Source: Microbacterium murale
Lineage (GTDB): Bacteria; Actinomycetota; Actinomycetes; Actinomycetales; Microbacteriaceae
Direction of reading: 5' to 3'
Assembly (NCBI RefSeq): GCF_030815955.1
Contig: NZ_JAUSXK010000001.1
Location: 3,968,001-4,032,000, forward strand
DNA: 64,000 nt
Shown: piece after piece, positions 26,743 through 37,236 of the stretch
Numbering within the stretch: the stretch's first letter is position 1
Layout: the number at the start of each line of letters is the position of its first letter
Position numbers and translations under genes: made by a program
Notes under the pieces: generated by a model
Told to the model about the DNA's origin: nothing
Seen by the model: the letters and a program-made list of their open reading frames with translations, nothing else
The model's database searches: none

Positions 26743-28812
26743 ATGCCCGAGTCCCAAGACTTCACTGCGCCCGGCGGCGCCGCGCTCGACAATCTCGGCG
26801 TGCGTCTGCACGACGGCGTCGCGACGCTGCGTGTCTGGTCTCAGAACGCCACCTCGATCGAACTCGTCACATTCGACGAGACCGACCTCGACTGGGTCAC
26901 CGATGAGATGGACCTGGTGCGCGGCCCGGCTGACGTCTGGGAAGTCACCACCGATCTGCTGCTGCCCGGAACGCGCTACGCCATCCGTGTCGGCGGGCCG
27001 CACGGGCCGGGGAACACGTTCAACCCTGAGACCCTGCTGCTCGATCCGTACGCCAAGGGTCTGGCCCAAGGCGACGGCTATGAGGAATGGCGCTCCGTCG
27101 TCATCGTCGACGGCTTCGACTGGGCCGATTCGAGAAAACCCCGTATCCCCCTCGACCGCACAGTGATCTACGAGGCGCATCTCAAGGGCATGACCAAACG
27201 GCAGCCCGACGTGCCTCCGGCACTGCACGGCACTTACGCGGGTCTCGCACATCCGGCGATGATCGCGTACTTCCACTCGCTCGGCGTGACCGCCATCGAA
27301 CTCCTCCCCGTGCACGCGTTCGTCCCGGAGCCGCGGCTGCTCGAGCGGGGACTCACCAACTACTGGGGCTACAACACGCTCAACTTCTTCACCCCGCACA
27401 ATGCCTACGCCACGGAAGAGGCCCGCAAGCAGGGACCGGAAGCTGTGCTCGCCGAGTTCAAGGGGATGGTGAAGCTGCTGCACGAGGCGGGCCTCGAGGT
27501 CATCCTCGATGTCGTCTACAACCACACTTCGGAAGAGGGCATCGGCGGACCGAGGTCCAGCCTGCGCGGGATCGACAACGCGAACTACTACCGCCAGCAT
27601 CCGGACGGTGCTTACATCGACACCACAGGGGTGGGCAACACGCTGAACACGGCGACGGATGCCGGGGCACGGCTCGTCCTGGACTCACTCCGGTACTGGG
27701 CCGAGGAGATGCAGATCGATGGCTTCCGGTTCGACCTCGCTGCGGCTCTGGGAAGGGATTCCGCACACGAGTACTCGCGCGAGCATCCGCTGCTCATGGC
27801 CATTCGCGATGACCCGGCTCTCGACGGCGTCAAGCTCATCGCGGAGCCGTGGGACGTCGGGCTCGGCGGCTGGCAGACCGGGAACTTCCCGGATGGCTGG
27901 CACGAATGGAACGATCGCTACCGCGACCGCGTGCGGAACTTCTGGCTCAGCGACATCGACTATGCGCGCCGCGCCTCCGCCCCCGTCGGCATCGGCGGCT
28001 TCGCGACTCGCCTCGCCGGCTCCTCGAACACCTTCAGCGAAGATCGGGGTCCCCTCGCCAGCGTGAACTTCATCACGGCCCACGACGGCTTCACCCTGCG
28101 CGATCTCGTCTCGTATGACGTCAAGCACAACGAGGCCAACGGCGAGGACAACCGAGACGGCGCAGACATGAACCGCGCGTTCAATCATGGCGTCGAGGGT
28201 CCGACCTCCGATCCCGTGATCAAGGCCGCACGGCGCAAGGCCATGCGAAACCTGCTCGGCACATTGCTTCTGTCGGCGGGCATCCCCATGCTCACCGCAG
28301 GCGACGAGACCGGCCGCACGCAGCGCGGGAACAACAACGCCTATGCGCACGATTCCGACCTCACCTGGCTCAGCTGGGAGCACGAGGATTGGCAGAACGA
28401 CCTGCGCGCGCACGTCGCCGCGCTGACCAGGCTCCGCCGCGAGAACCCCGCGCTCCGGCCGAGCCGTTATGCGCGTCTCGGTGAGCACACCCCCAACGCC
28501 TCGGTCATGGACTGGTACAACCAGGACGGCGAGACGATGGAACAGCCGCAGTGGACGGATCCCGGCAATCGCACCCTGCAGTACGCCGCGGCATCCACGC
28601 CGGTCGAAGAGCAGGCGAACCGGATCCTGCTGGTGGTGCATGGCACGGAGACGCCCACCGACATCACCCTGCCCACGATCGAAGACGCGACCCGATTCGT
28701 GTCGCTCTGGTCAAGCGCCGACGAGCATCCGGACGTCAAGTCCGAGTCGTTCTCGCCCGGCGACGTCGTGGCGACGCCCGGCACATCCATGCGGCTCTTC
28801 CGCGTCGAGTGA
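26743..28812 (+). CDS. glgX: Glycogen debranching enzyme GlgX
   Basis: This gene encodes 689 residues of a GH13 isoamylase-type enzyme that cuts alpha-1,6 branches. An N-terminal CBM48 domain (about residues 15-110) precedes the barrel. The catalytic nucleophile aspartate is in 'QIDGFRFDLAAALGRD', the acid glutamate in 'VKLIAEPWDVG' and the third acid in 'NFITAHDGFTLRDLV'. It is divergent from the cysteine desulfurase and begins a plus-strand glgX-glgE-glgB series. Confidence 0.96.
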   Translation: MPESQDFTAPGGAALDNLGVRLHDGVATLRVWSQNATSIELVTFDETDLDWVTDEMDLVRGPADVWEVTTDLLLPGTRYAIRVGGPHGPGNTFNPETLLLDPYAKGLAQGDGYEEWRSVVIVDGFDWADSRKPRIPLDRTVIYEAHLKGMTKRQPDVPPALHGTYAGLAHPAMIAYFHSLGVTAIELLPVHAFVPEPRLLERGLTNYWGYNTLNFFTPHNAYATEEARKQGPEAVLAEFKGMVKLLHEAGLEVILDVVYNHTSEEGIGGPRSSLRGIDNANYYRQHPDGAYIDTTGVGNTLNTATDAGARLVLDSLRYWAEEMQIDGFRFDLAAALGRDSAHEYSREHPLLMAIRDDPALDGVKLIAEPWDVGLGGWQTGNFPDGWHEWNDRYRDRVRNFWLSDIDYARRASAPVGIGGFATRLAGSSNTFSEDRGPLASVNFITAHDGFTLRDLVSYDVKHNEANGEDNRDGADMNRAFNHGVEGPTSDPVIKAARRKAMRNLLGTLLLSAGIPMLTAGDETGRTQRGNNNAYAHDSDLTWLSWEHEDWQNDLRAHVAALTRLRRENPALRPSRYARLGEHTPNASVMDWYNQDGETMEQPQWTDPGNRTLQYAAASTPVEEQANRILLVVHGTETPTDITLPTIEDATRFVSLWSSADEHPDVKSESFSPGDVVATPGTSMRLFRVE

Positions 28813-28980
28813 CGCAGGACCAACACGGCGCGGAGACGGGTGTTCAGTCCCGGCGGAGCGCGGTACATTCAGGGTGTGGCTGCACGTTCTGGCAATCGTC
28901 CCGCGGAGCTTCGAAGCCCCGCACAGATACCCCTGCGGCCGTGCGCCGCCGATGAAGGAGCGGAGTCGGCACGCGCCGGG

Positions 28981-30990
28981 ATGAACGCCTCTGCGACCGG
29001 TCGCACGCAGACCAGGACGGGACGCATCCCGCTCACCGCCCCGGCACCCACCGCACCCGGCGGATTCCCTGCGAAGGCATTCGTCGGCGAGATCGTGCCA
29101 TTCCGTGTCGTCGCGTTCCGAGAGGGACACGATCGCATCGGAGTCCATGTGCGCCTCACCGCACCGAACGGTGAGGAGAGCCTTCACCGGCTGGCAGCTG
29201 TCCAGGATGGCTCTGACTCGTGGCAGGCCGACATCGCTCTCGACGCGCAAGGCACCTGGCAGTACCGCTTCGAGGCGTTCGCGGATGACTACGCCACCTG
29301 GGCCCATGCCGCCGCGGTCAAGATCTCAGCGGGCGTCGACGTCGAAGTGATGGCTGCTCTCGGCCGGCAGGTGTTCACCCGTGCGGCAGCGGAGAAGTTC
29401 CGGTCGGCGGGCGAACGCACGCGGCTCAAGGCGGCCGCCGCGACGCTCAGCGGATCGGATGACGCCGCCGTCCTGTCGATCGCCACAGATCCCGTCCTCG
29501 CAGCACTGTTCGAGGCCAGACCGCTCACATCGTTCATGTCAGCCACGCCCGAGCAGACCCTCGTCGTCGAGCGGACGGTTGCGGGTGTCGGCGCATGGTA
29601 CGAGTTCTTCCCCCGATCGGAGGGTGCCAAGCGCAATGCGGACGGCACGGTCAAGAGCGGCACCTTCCGCACTGCGGTCAAGCGTCTCCCCGCCGTCGCC
29701 GCGATGGGCTTCGACGTGCTCTATCTGCCCCCCATCCATCCGATCGGCAGAACGCACCGCAAGGGTCCGAACAACACGCTGGATGCCGCGCCGAGCGATC
29801 CGGGCTCCCCCTGGGCGATCGGCGCTGCAGAAGGCGGCCACGACGCAGTGCACCCCGATCTCGGTACGATGGCCGACTTCCGCTACTTCGTCCGCGAGGC
29901 CCGCAAGCTGGGCGTCGAGGTCGCGCTCGATCTCGCTCTGCAGGCGTCACCTGACCATCCCTGGGTCACCTCCCACCCGGAGTGGTTCACGACGCTCCCC
30001 GACGGCACGATCGCATACGCGGAGAATCCCCCGAAGAAGTACCAGGACATCTATCCCCTGAACTTCGACGGCGATCCTGACGGTCTCTCGGCTGAAATCC
30101 TGCGTGTGGTCGAGCACTGGGTGTCGCAAGGCGTGCTGATCTTCCGCGTGGACAATCCGCACACCAAGCCGCTCTGGTTCTGGGAATGGCTGATCGCCCG
30201 CGTGACCGCCGCGCACCCCGATGTCGTGTTCCTCGCCGAGGCATTCACCCGCCCGGCTCCGCTGCGGGGTCTCGCCGCGGTCGGATTCCAGCAGAGTTAC
30301 ACATACTTCACGTGGCGCAACACCAAGCGCGAGCTCGAGGAGTTCCTCGTCTCTCTTGCGAACGAGACCGCTGACTTCCTGCGACCGAATCTGTTCGTCA
30401 ACACCCCGGACATCCTCACCGAGTACCTGCAGTTCGGCGGCCGCGCGGCGTACCGGATCCGTGCGTCGATCGCGGCCACAGCGGCGCCGACCTATGGCGT
30501 CTACACCGGTTACGAGTTGTACGAGAACGTGGCGCGCCCCGGTTCCGAAGAGAACATCGACAACGAGAAGTACGAGTACAAGCTGCGTGATTTCGCGGCT
30601 GCCGAAGAGAACGGAGACTCTCTCGCGCCGTATCTCCGGCGACTGAACGAGATCCGTGCGGCACATCCTGCCCTGCGGCAACTGCGCAACATCGCCGTGC
30701 ATTGGAGCGACGACGACAGCATCCTCGTCTATTCGAAGCACGTTGACGGCGCCTTCACCGTCGACGGCGCTTCAGACACCGTCATCGTCGTCATCAACGT
30801 CGATCCGCATTCCGTGCGCGAGAGCACCGTGCACCTCGATACCCGCGTGTGGGGCGTGGAGCCGGGTGACCCGTACGAAGTCGAGGATCTGGTCACGGGC
30901 GCCGTGTGGACGTGGTCCGATCACAACTTCGTCCGGCTCGACGCGTTCGCCGAACCGGTGCACATTCTCAAGGTGAAGGGACGATCATGA
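28981..30990 (+). CDS. glgE: Alpha-1,4-glucan:maltose-1-phosphate maltosyltransferase GlgE
   Basis: This gene encodes 669 residues. I chose ATG 28981 because it places the usual 'GRIPLTAPAPTAPGGFPAKA' opening near the N-terminus, although the frame stays open upstream to 28840. GlgE adds maltose from maltose-1-phosphate to growing alpha-glucan. The GH13 nucleophile is in 'LIFRVDNPHTKPLWFW', the acid glutamate in 'VVFLAEAFTRPAPL', and 'NTPDILTEYLQFGGRAAY' is typical of GlgE. Its stop overlaps the glgB start as ATGA. No treS-mak fusion or pair, the maltose-1-phosphate source, lies beside it. Confidence 0.95.
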   Translation: MNASATGRTQTRTGRIPLTAPAPTAPGGFPAKAFVGEIVPFRVVAFREGHDRIGVHVRLTAPNGEESLHRLAAVQDGSDSWQADIALDAQGTWQYRFEAFADDYATWAHAAAVKISAGVDVEVMAALGRQVFTRAAAEKFRSAGERTRLKAAAATLSGSDDAAVLSIATDPVLAALFEARPLTSFMSATPEQTLVVERTVAGVGAWYEFFPRSEGAKRNADGTVKSGTFRTAVKRLPAVAAMGFDVLYLPPIHPIGRTHRKGPNNTLDAAPSDPGSPWAIGAAEGGHDAVHPDLGTMADFRYFVREARKLGVEVALDLALQASPDHPWVTSHPEWFTTLPDGTIAYAENPPKKYQDIYPLNFDGDPDGLSAEILRVVEHWVSQGVLIFRVDNPHTKPLWFWEWLIARVTAAHPDVVFLAEAFTRPAPLRGLAAVGFQQSYTYFTWRNTKRELEEFLVSLANETADFLRPNLFVNTPDILTEYLQFGGRAAYRIRASIAATAAPTYGVYTGYELYENVARPGSEENIDNEKYEYKLRDFAAAEENGDSLAPYLRRLNEIRAAHPALRQLRNIAVHWSDDDSILVYSKHVDGAFTVDGASDTVIVVINVDPHSVRESTVHLDTRVWGVEPGDPYEVEDLVTGAVWTWSDHNFVRLDAFAEPVHILKVKGRS

Positions 30991-33164
30991 ACGAGATCGA
31001 GGATGTCATCACATCCCCCGACTGGGAAACCGTCGCAGCCGGGGCCTACCACGCCCCGCACGATGTGCTCGGCGCTCATCCGACGACGGATGCCGCCGGG
31101 CGCACACACACCACGATTCGCGTGCGACGACCGTTGGCGGACCGCGTGTCGGCGGTTTTCTCGGACGGGACCCGACTCCCGCTGATACATGCGGCACACG
31201 GCATTTGGGAGGGTCAGCACGATGGCTCGCCGGTGGCGTACCGCGTCGCCTCGGTGTACGCCGATGGAGAAGAGCAGCTCGCCGGTGACCCGTACCGCCA
31301 TCTTCCGAGCATCGGCGACCTCGATCTCCATCTGATCGCAGAAGGACGCCATGAGCGGCTGTGGGAAGTGCTGGGCGCGAACGTCCACCTCTTCGATGGC
31401 GAGATCGGTGTGTCGTTCGCAGTGTGGGCGCCGAATGCCCAGGCCGTGCGCGTCGTGGGCGAGCACAACGACTGGAGCGGCGAGGCCCACAGTATGCGCT
31501 CGATGGGTGTGAGCGGGATCTGGGAGCTGTTCATCCCCGACCTCACCCCCGGGTCGCTGTACAAGTACCAGATCCTCACGCGCGACGGCCGCTGGATCCT
31601 CAAGGCCGATCCGATGGCGCAGCGCACACAGCGCCCGCCGGAGACCGCATCGGCCGTCCCGTTCTCGGCGTATTCGTGGAGCGACGGCGCATGGATGACG
31701 AGGCGAGCGGCAACACACGCTGTAGCGCAGCCGATGTCGATCTACGAAGTGCATCTCGGCTCATGGCGCGACGGACTGGGATATCGCGAAATCGCCGAGC
31801 CGCTCATCTCGCACATCCTCGACACCGGCTTCACGCACGTGGAGTTCATGCCGCTCGCCGAGCATCCTTTCGGCGGTTCCTGGGGCTACCAGGTCAGCGG
31901 GTACTACGCGCCGACCGCACGGTACGGAACACCGGACGATCTGCGCTTCCTCATCGACCGGCTGCACCAGGCAGGTATCGGCGTCATCCTCGATTGGGTA
32001 CCCGGTCACTTCCCGAAGGACGATTTCGCACTGGCCCGATTCGACGGACTGCCGCTGTACGAGCATCCCGATCCCCGACGTGGAGAGCATCAGGACTGGG
32101 GCACACTGATCTTCGACTACGGCCGCCCGGAAGTGCGCGGCTTCCTCGTCGCGAACGCCCTCTACTGGTTCGACCAGTTCCACATCGACGGCCTCCGCGT
32201 CGATGCAGTCGCCTCGATGCTGTATCTCGACTACTCGCGCGGAGACGGCGAGTGGGAGCCGAACGTCCATGGCGGGCGAGAGAACCTCGAGGCGATCCGG
32301 TTCCTGCAGGAAGTCAACGCGACCGCCTATCGGTCTCATCCCGGAATCGTGATGATCGCAGAGGAGTCCACGAGCTTCCCGGGCGTCACCGGACCCACCG
32401 ACCACGCCGGGCTCGGCTTCGGTTTCAAGTGGAACATGGGCTGGATGAACGATTCGCTGCAGTACATCTCGCGCGACCCGATGTACCGCGCTCACCACGA
32501 GGGCGAGATGACGTTCTCGTTCGTCTACGCCTTCGGCGAGAACTACCTGCTGCCCATCAGCCACGACGAGGTCGTGCACGGCAAGGGCAGCTTGCTGTCG
32601 AAGATGCCGGGCGATCACGCTCACAAGCTCGCGAACGTGCGGGCCTACCTCGCGTACATGTGGGGGCACCCCGGAAAGAACCTGCTGTTCATGGGTCAGG
32701 AGTTCGGCCAGCTGGCCGAGTGGTCCGAATCAAGAGCGCTGGACTGGTGGCTGCTCGATCAGCCGTCGCACGCACAGCTGCAGCACTTCGTCGGCGAGAT
32801 GAACGGTGCGTATCGCGCGAGCGCGCCGCTCTGGGAAAGAGATGGTGACAGTAGCCGTTTCCGCCGCCTTGGCGCGCCGTCATGGGATCCGAACGTGATC
32901 GCCTTCGAACGCCGAGACAATCACGGCGGTCGCGTCATCGTGATCAGTAATTTCGCCGGCGTGGAACGCGCCGCACTCCCCCTGGATCTGCCGGTGGAGG
33001 GCGTATGGGATGAGATCCTCAACACGGATGCGTTGGAGTTCGGCGGCTCCGGAATCGGGAACTACGGACGGGTAGCGGCCCACGTCGAGGGCGAACATGG
33101 CACGCCGAAGACGAAGATCACCCTGCCGGCGCTGTCGACGATCTGGCTCCGGTACCGCGGCTGA
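30987..33164 (+). CDS. glgB: 1,4-alpha-glucan branching enzyme
   Basis: This gene encodes 725 residues from ATG 30987, overlapping the glgE stop. It forms alpha-1,6 branches in glycogen. Two N-terminal CBM48-type domains (about residues 15-110 and 125-220) precede the GH13 barrel. The nucleophile is in 'IDGLRVDAVASMLYLDYSR', the acid in 'VMIAEESTSFPGVT' and the third acid in 'PISHDEVVHGKGSLLSKMPG'. Coupling to GlgE matches the known pathway, where the two build branched glucan together. Confidence 0.97.
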   Translation: MNEIEDVITSPDWETVAAGAYHAPHDVLGAHPTTDAAGRTHTTIRVRRPLADRVSAVFSDGTRLPLIHAAHGIWEGQHDGSPVAYRVASVYADGEEQLAGDPYRHLPSIGDLDLHLIAEGRHERLWEVLGANVHLFDGEIGVSFAVWAPNAQAVRVVGEHNDWSGEAHSMRSMGVSGIWELFIPDLTPGSLYKYQILTRDGRWILKADPMAQRTQRPPETASAVPFSAYSWSDGAWMTRRAATHAVAQPMSIYEVHLGSWRDGLGYREIAEPLISHILDTGFTHVEFMPLAEHPFGGSWGYQVSGYYAPTARYGTPDDLRFLIDRLHQAGIGVILDWVPGHFPKDDFALARFDGLPLYEHPDPRRGEHQDWGTLIFDYGRPEVRGFLVANALYWFDQFHIDGLRVDAVASMLYLDYSRGDGEWEPNVHGGRENLEAIRFLQEVNATAYRSHPGIVMIAEESTSFPGVTGPTDHAGLGFGFKWNMGWMNDSLQYISRDPMYRAHHEGEMTFSFVYAFGENYLLPISHDEVVHGKGSLLSKMPGDHAHKLANVRAYLAYMWGHPGKNLLFMGQEFGQLAEWSESRALDWWLLDQPSHAQLQHFVGEMNGAYRASAPLWERDGDSSRFRRLGAPSWDPNVIAFERRDNHGGRVIVISNFAGVERAALPLDLPVEGVWDEILNTDALEFGGSGIGNYGRVAAHVEGEHGTPKTKITLPALSTIWLRYRG

Positions 33165-33168
33165 GCGC

Positions 33169-34128
33169 TTAGAACAGCAGCGACGACAGGCGGTTGCGTG
33201 CCGCGATCACCCGAGGATCGCCTGCGCCGATGAGTCCGAACAGCTCCACGAGCCGCTCGCGCACCGGCGTGCGCTCGTCGGAAGGCAACGCCGCGAAAAG
33301 GTCGAGCAGACGCCCGAACGCGTCGTCGACGTGCCCGCCGGAGATGTCGAGGTCGGCGACGGCGAACTGGGCGCTCACGTCTGATGGAGCATCGGCCGCC
33401 GCCGCTCGCGCCTCCTGAAGGTCGAGTCCCTGCACGCGGTCGAGCAACCGCACCTGGCCGAGCCCTGCACGTGCATCCTCGTCACGCGGGTTCTCCGCGA
33501 GCGCCTTCTCGTAAGCCGTGATCGCCGTCGCGAAGTCACCAGCCTCGATCGCCGCGAACGCCTCGGCGTGCAACGGCGGCAGTGGCGCCTCCTGGGGTTC
33601 TTCGGCTTCGCTGTCGCCGGACGCATCGGAATCTGCAGCGCCTGCCGCCACCGAGCCGGTGACGCCGTTCTGCGCGGCCACCTGCAGCAGCTGGTCGAAC
33701 ACCTGACGCACCTGCTCTTCCGGCACCGCTCCGGTGAACATCGGCACCGGCTGCCCGGCGATCAGGGCGACGACCATCGGGATGGACTGCGCACGGAAGC
33801 TCTGTGCGAGCTGCGGGTTCGCATCGACGTCGACCTTGGCGAGCACGACCCGCCCCGCGAGCTCCGTGACGACCTTCTCCAGGATCGGGCTGAGCTGCTT
33901 GCACGGTCCACACCATTCGGCCCACAGGTCGACGACGATCGGCACGGTGCGCGAAAGCTCCATGATCTGGCCGAAAGTGGCGTCCGTCACGTCGAGGATG
34001 AATCCGCCTGGGACTGTGCCGTCGCCACCCACCGGTGCCGGAGCGGCATCAGCGGGGGCCGTCGGGCGGTTGCGCAGGCTCGAAAGATCGACGGCACCGC
34101 GAAGGGCCGCTGCAGAGATGTCGGTCAT
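33169..34128 (-). CDS. Thioredoxin-TPR protein (CnoX/YbbN-like)
   Basis: This gene encodes 319 residues. A low-complexity N-terminus (1-45) is followed by a thioredoxin fold with an intact CGPC redox site in 'VDLWAEWCGPCKQLSPIL' and cis-proline 'QSIPMVVAL'. The C-terminal 130 residues are tetratricopeptide-like helices ('AAIEAGDFATAITAYEKAL', 'GHVDDAFGRLLDLFAAL'). The layout matches CnoX/YbbN co-chaperones, which guard proteins for GroEL or DnaK. The start overlaps the end of the upstream broken gene as ATGA. Confidence 0.92.
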   Translation of the reverse strand: MTDISAAALRGAVDLSSLRNRPTAPADAAPAPVGGDGTVPGGFILDVTDATFGQIMELSRTVPIVVDLWAEWCGPCKQLSPILEKVVTELAGRVVLAKVDVDANPQLAQSFRAQSIPMVVALIAGQPVPMFTGAVPEEQVRQVFDQLLQVAAQNGVTGSVAAGAADSDASGDSEAEEPQEAPLPPLHAEAFAAIEAGDFATAITAYEKALAENPRDEDARAGLGQVRLLDRVQGLDLQEARAAAADAPSDVSAQFAVADLDISGGHVDDAFGRLLDLFAALPSDERTPVRERLVELFGLIGAGDPRVIAARNRLSSLLF

Positions 34129-36006
34129 TGGATCACTTCCACGTTGAGGATGTCTTGGTGCACGGCGAGGAGACGGATCTGTTCAGTGGAGCCCTGTGCG
34201 GGCACCGAGAAGAAGAGCTGGAGTCCATACGTGGTGACGACGCCCTTCGCGGCCTCCTCGACTCCGGTGAGCGTCTTCGCCTCGGGGTTCTCGCCGAACT
34301 TGATCACCGCATCGGGCGTGGTCGGCGCGATCGTCTCGCTGTCGACCATCGACACGGCCACGATCGCGCCGCTGTCGAGCGTCGCCAGGGCGACCGGTTC
34401 CGCTGTACTCGGAACGATGTCGAACGCCGTGCTCGAGGTCTCGGCAGCACCGTTGTCGACGAGCGACTGCGTGACCGCCGCACGGCTCGCCGCGATGGAG
34501 TCCGCCAGCGTGATGCTCACCGGGTCGAAGAGCGAGCGGTACTCGCTGCTCTCCCCGGAGTCGACCACGTCGGCGAAGGCTGTCGCAAGTTCGTCGGGCG
34601 CGAGTGCGAGGAAGGCGGACGCATTCTCTGTGATGAGGCTGGTTCCCAGCCACGCGGGTGCGAGTTCGGGGACCTCCGCAGAGGCCTGCATCTCCGCGAT
34701 GTTGCTGACCTTGTAGTTCGACCAGGGGTCGGCCTGCGTCATCGTCAGGATGACGGGCGGCACCGTGTCGTCGCTCTTGCTCTTGCTGAGCACCAGCACG
34801 GTGCGCGGCCAGTCATCCGTCGCCTGCGGCAGCAGGACCTCGATGACATCGGTCGGGATCGCAGCAGGCAGAGCGCGGTCGGTGAGGGTCGCGCGCAACG
34901 TGTAGTCGGTGGTCCTCGCAGCCAGCGCGGCACCGTCCAGGCGAGTTCCGGCGAGTTCGATGTCGAGCGCCGTGTCTGCGTCTTCAAGGGTTTCCCGCGA
35001 TGTCTTTCAGGATGCGGGACGCCTGCGCCTCGGTGACTGCCGGCGGCTTCTGGTTCTCAGGGGTGATCACGGTCTGCGTGGGCGACGGGGTCGGCGACGC
35101 CCCTTCGAACTGCGGCCACGAATCACTGGAGCACCCTGCGAACAGCATCGCTGCGACGCCGAAAGCGGGGAGAACGAGCAGCCGGCGGCGCATGGGCCGC
35201 GCGCGACGCTCGGTCTTCGGCGCCTTCTTCTCTTCCGGCGCACCCTCGTTCGCCGGTTCCGCATCGCCAGGGGCTTCCAGCGCCTCTCGGACGGGTGCGG
35301 GTTCCACCGAAAGGTCGATGGGCTCCGTGGCGGGCATCGGACCGGGGCCTTTTCGGCGCGGACCTCGTCCCCTGCGCTGGTGGCGGATCGCCAGTACGTA
35401 CATGACGAGACCGAACAGCAGGACGGCGCCGCCGGCGGCGATGAGCGGGCCGACCCATGGCGTGGAGCGATCCAGCGGCCATGAGATGACGACATCCTCC
35501 GGGGCGTTCTGCGTACCGTCTTTCGCGATCAGAACGCTCATTCCTTCCGGCAGCTGCATGTCGGTGATGAGCTGGTCCGGTTCGCTGAAGGAGTCGAGCC
35601 AGAGATCGGAACCTACGGGATTGCGTCCCTCCGGCTGCTCCGCGTCTCCGTCTGCGCTCTCATCTGCATCGTCCGCGGTGTCCTCAGGCTCGATGAGAGT
35701 GCTCACGCTCGCACCATCGGAGTCGAGTGCCACGGAGTTGTAGGTGGAATCGGAGAGCCACGCCTCCAGGTCGGCCGTGCGGCCGTAGGCGGCGAAGATG
35801 TCTCCCTCACCGCGGATGAGAAGAGTCTGCTGTCCCGGATTCTCGCGAAGCACTGCGCCGTCGACAAGCATGTAGGGAGCGGATTCCTCCACGCTCAGCT
35901 CCGTCTGCTGGGCCGATGGCCCCAGGAAGATGGTTCGCTGAGCGATGCCTGCTCCGATGAGAAGCGTGGCCAGGACAAAGGCCACGACGGCCCACACGAA
36001 ACGCAC
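34125..36006 (-). pseudogene. Membrane and lipoprotein-like gene split by a one-base frameshift
   Basis: ATG 36006 opens 340 codons ending at 34984. The protein has an N-terminal membrane anchor (residues 4-24), an extracytoplasmic acidic domain, a second membrane helix (about 185-208), a proline/glutamate linker, then from residue 272 a lipoprotein-type signal 'LLVLPAFGVAAMLFAGCSSD'. The frame stops after 'ILKDIAGNP'. Dropping one base of the triplet at 34994-34996 gives 'ILKDIAETLEDADTALDIEL' and continues without a break to 34125. The whole would be about 626 residues. The cause may be a real mutation or a sequencing error. The function is unrecognised. Confidence 0.75.
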
Positions 36007-36180
36007 GAAAAGTCTCCTTACGTGATCCGGGCGCCACGCCCAGATCTCCGCTCGACGTTTCAGACTATCGAAACTGGCTGAGTGTTGACTACGAGGGACG
36101 GCAACCGGCCCCAGATCGGCACGTCGTCAATTCCTGTTGGCGCTGGACGACTACCCTGAGAACAGTCTTGAGGAGAGCGC

Positions 36181-37236
36181 ATGAAGCTTCACAACCCGTT
36201 CCGCACCGCCCTGGTCGCAACCCTCGGCGTGGGACTGGGCATCCTGCTCATCGGCAGCGTGCAGTCGCTCTCAACAGTGCTCCTCTACGTCGGCACCGCC
36301 CTGTTCATCAGTCTGGGGCTCGATCCCGTCATCTCATTCCTCGAGCGTCGACGACTCCCGCGTTGGCTGGCCGTGCTGATCACGATCCTGGGAGTGTTCG
36401 GCGCGTTCACCGGCATCATCCTGATCGTGCTGCCGGTCCTGATCGACCAGATCAGTCAACTGGTCCGCCAGATCACGACCTTCCTGCAGAGCACCCGGCT
36501 CGATGATGTCAAGGATTGGATCAGCGCGACGTTCCCCGGTCTGCAGCCAGGCTTCGTCGATGATCTGTTCACGAACGCCACGGAGTGGCTCAACGACAAC
36601 TGGACGACGATCACAGAAAGCGTCGTCACGGTAGGAACTGCGATCGTCACCGGGCTGTTCGGTGCATTCATCGTCCTGATCCTCACCATCTACTTGACGT
36701 CCTCGACGCCATCGCTGAAGCGGTCGGTCTATCAGCTGGTGCCGGCATCCAAGCGCCCGCGCTTCGTCGACCTCGCCGAGCAGATAACCGACTCGGTGGG
36801 TTATTACGTCATGGGGCAGATCACGCTCGGCGTCATCAACGGCATCCTCAGCGCCATCTTCCTGAACATCATCCAGGCGCCGTTCGCGGTCGTGCTCGCG
36901 GTCGTCGCGTTCTTCTTCTCGCTGATCCCGCTGGTGGGAACGCTCACCGGCTCGACGATCATCGTGCTCGCGTGCCTCATCCCTGGGCTCGGCTCCCCGG
37001 CGACGGCGATCGCGGCCGGGATCTACTACCTGATCTACATGCAGATCGAGGCGTACATCGTCTCGCCACGCATCATGAGCCGGGCGGTCTCCGTGCCAGG
37101 CGCCGTGGTCGTCGTCGCGGCACTCGCCGGCGGATCACTGCTCGGACTGCTCGGCGCCCTCATCGCGATCCCGGTCGCGGCGAGCATCCTGATCATCTAT
37201 CGCCAGGTGCTCATCCCTCGGATGAACGAGCGCTGA
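36181..37236 (+). CDS. AI-2E family transporter (PerM-like permease)
   Basis: This gene encodes 351 residues with GAGGAG before ATG 36181. Eight or so membrane segments are visible, including paired N-terminal helices and the conserved C-terminal block 'FFFSLIPLVGTLTGSTI' (about 240-256) and 'GSLLGLLGALIAIPVAAS'. The soluble loop at residues 90-165 is usual. The family includes the AI-2 exporter TqsA and Na+/H+ antiporters, so the substrate is open. It converges with the hydrolase gene and overlaps its last 26 bases. Confidence 0.92.
   Translation: MKLHNPFRTALVATLGVGLGILLIGSVQSLSTVLLYVGTALFISLGLDPVISFLERRRLPRWLAVLITILGVFGAFTGIILIVLPVLIDQISQLVRQITTFLQSTRLDDVKDWISATFPGLQPGFVDDLFTNATEWLNDNWTTITESVVTVGTAIVTGLFGAFIVLILTIYLTSSTPSLKRSVYQLVPASKRPRFVDLAEQITDSVGYYVMGQITLGVINGILSAIFLNIIQAPFAVVLAVVAFFFSLIPLVGTLTGSTIIVLACLIPGLGSPATAIAAGIYYLIYMQIEAYIVSPRIMSRAVSVPGAVVVVAALAGGSLLGLLGALIAIPVAASILIIYRQVLIPRMNER

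Noticed and set aside
26653-27600. Extension of the cysteine desulfurase frame upstream to 27600
   Set aside because: The extra codons are antisense to glgX. The conserved 'MRFYLDHAATTPLR' start at 26652 is the expected N-terminus.
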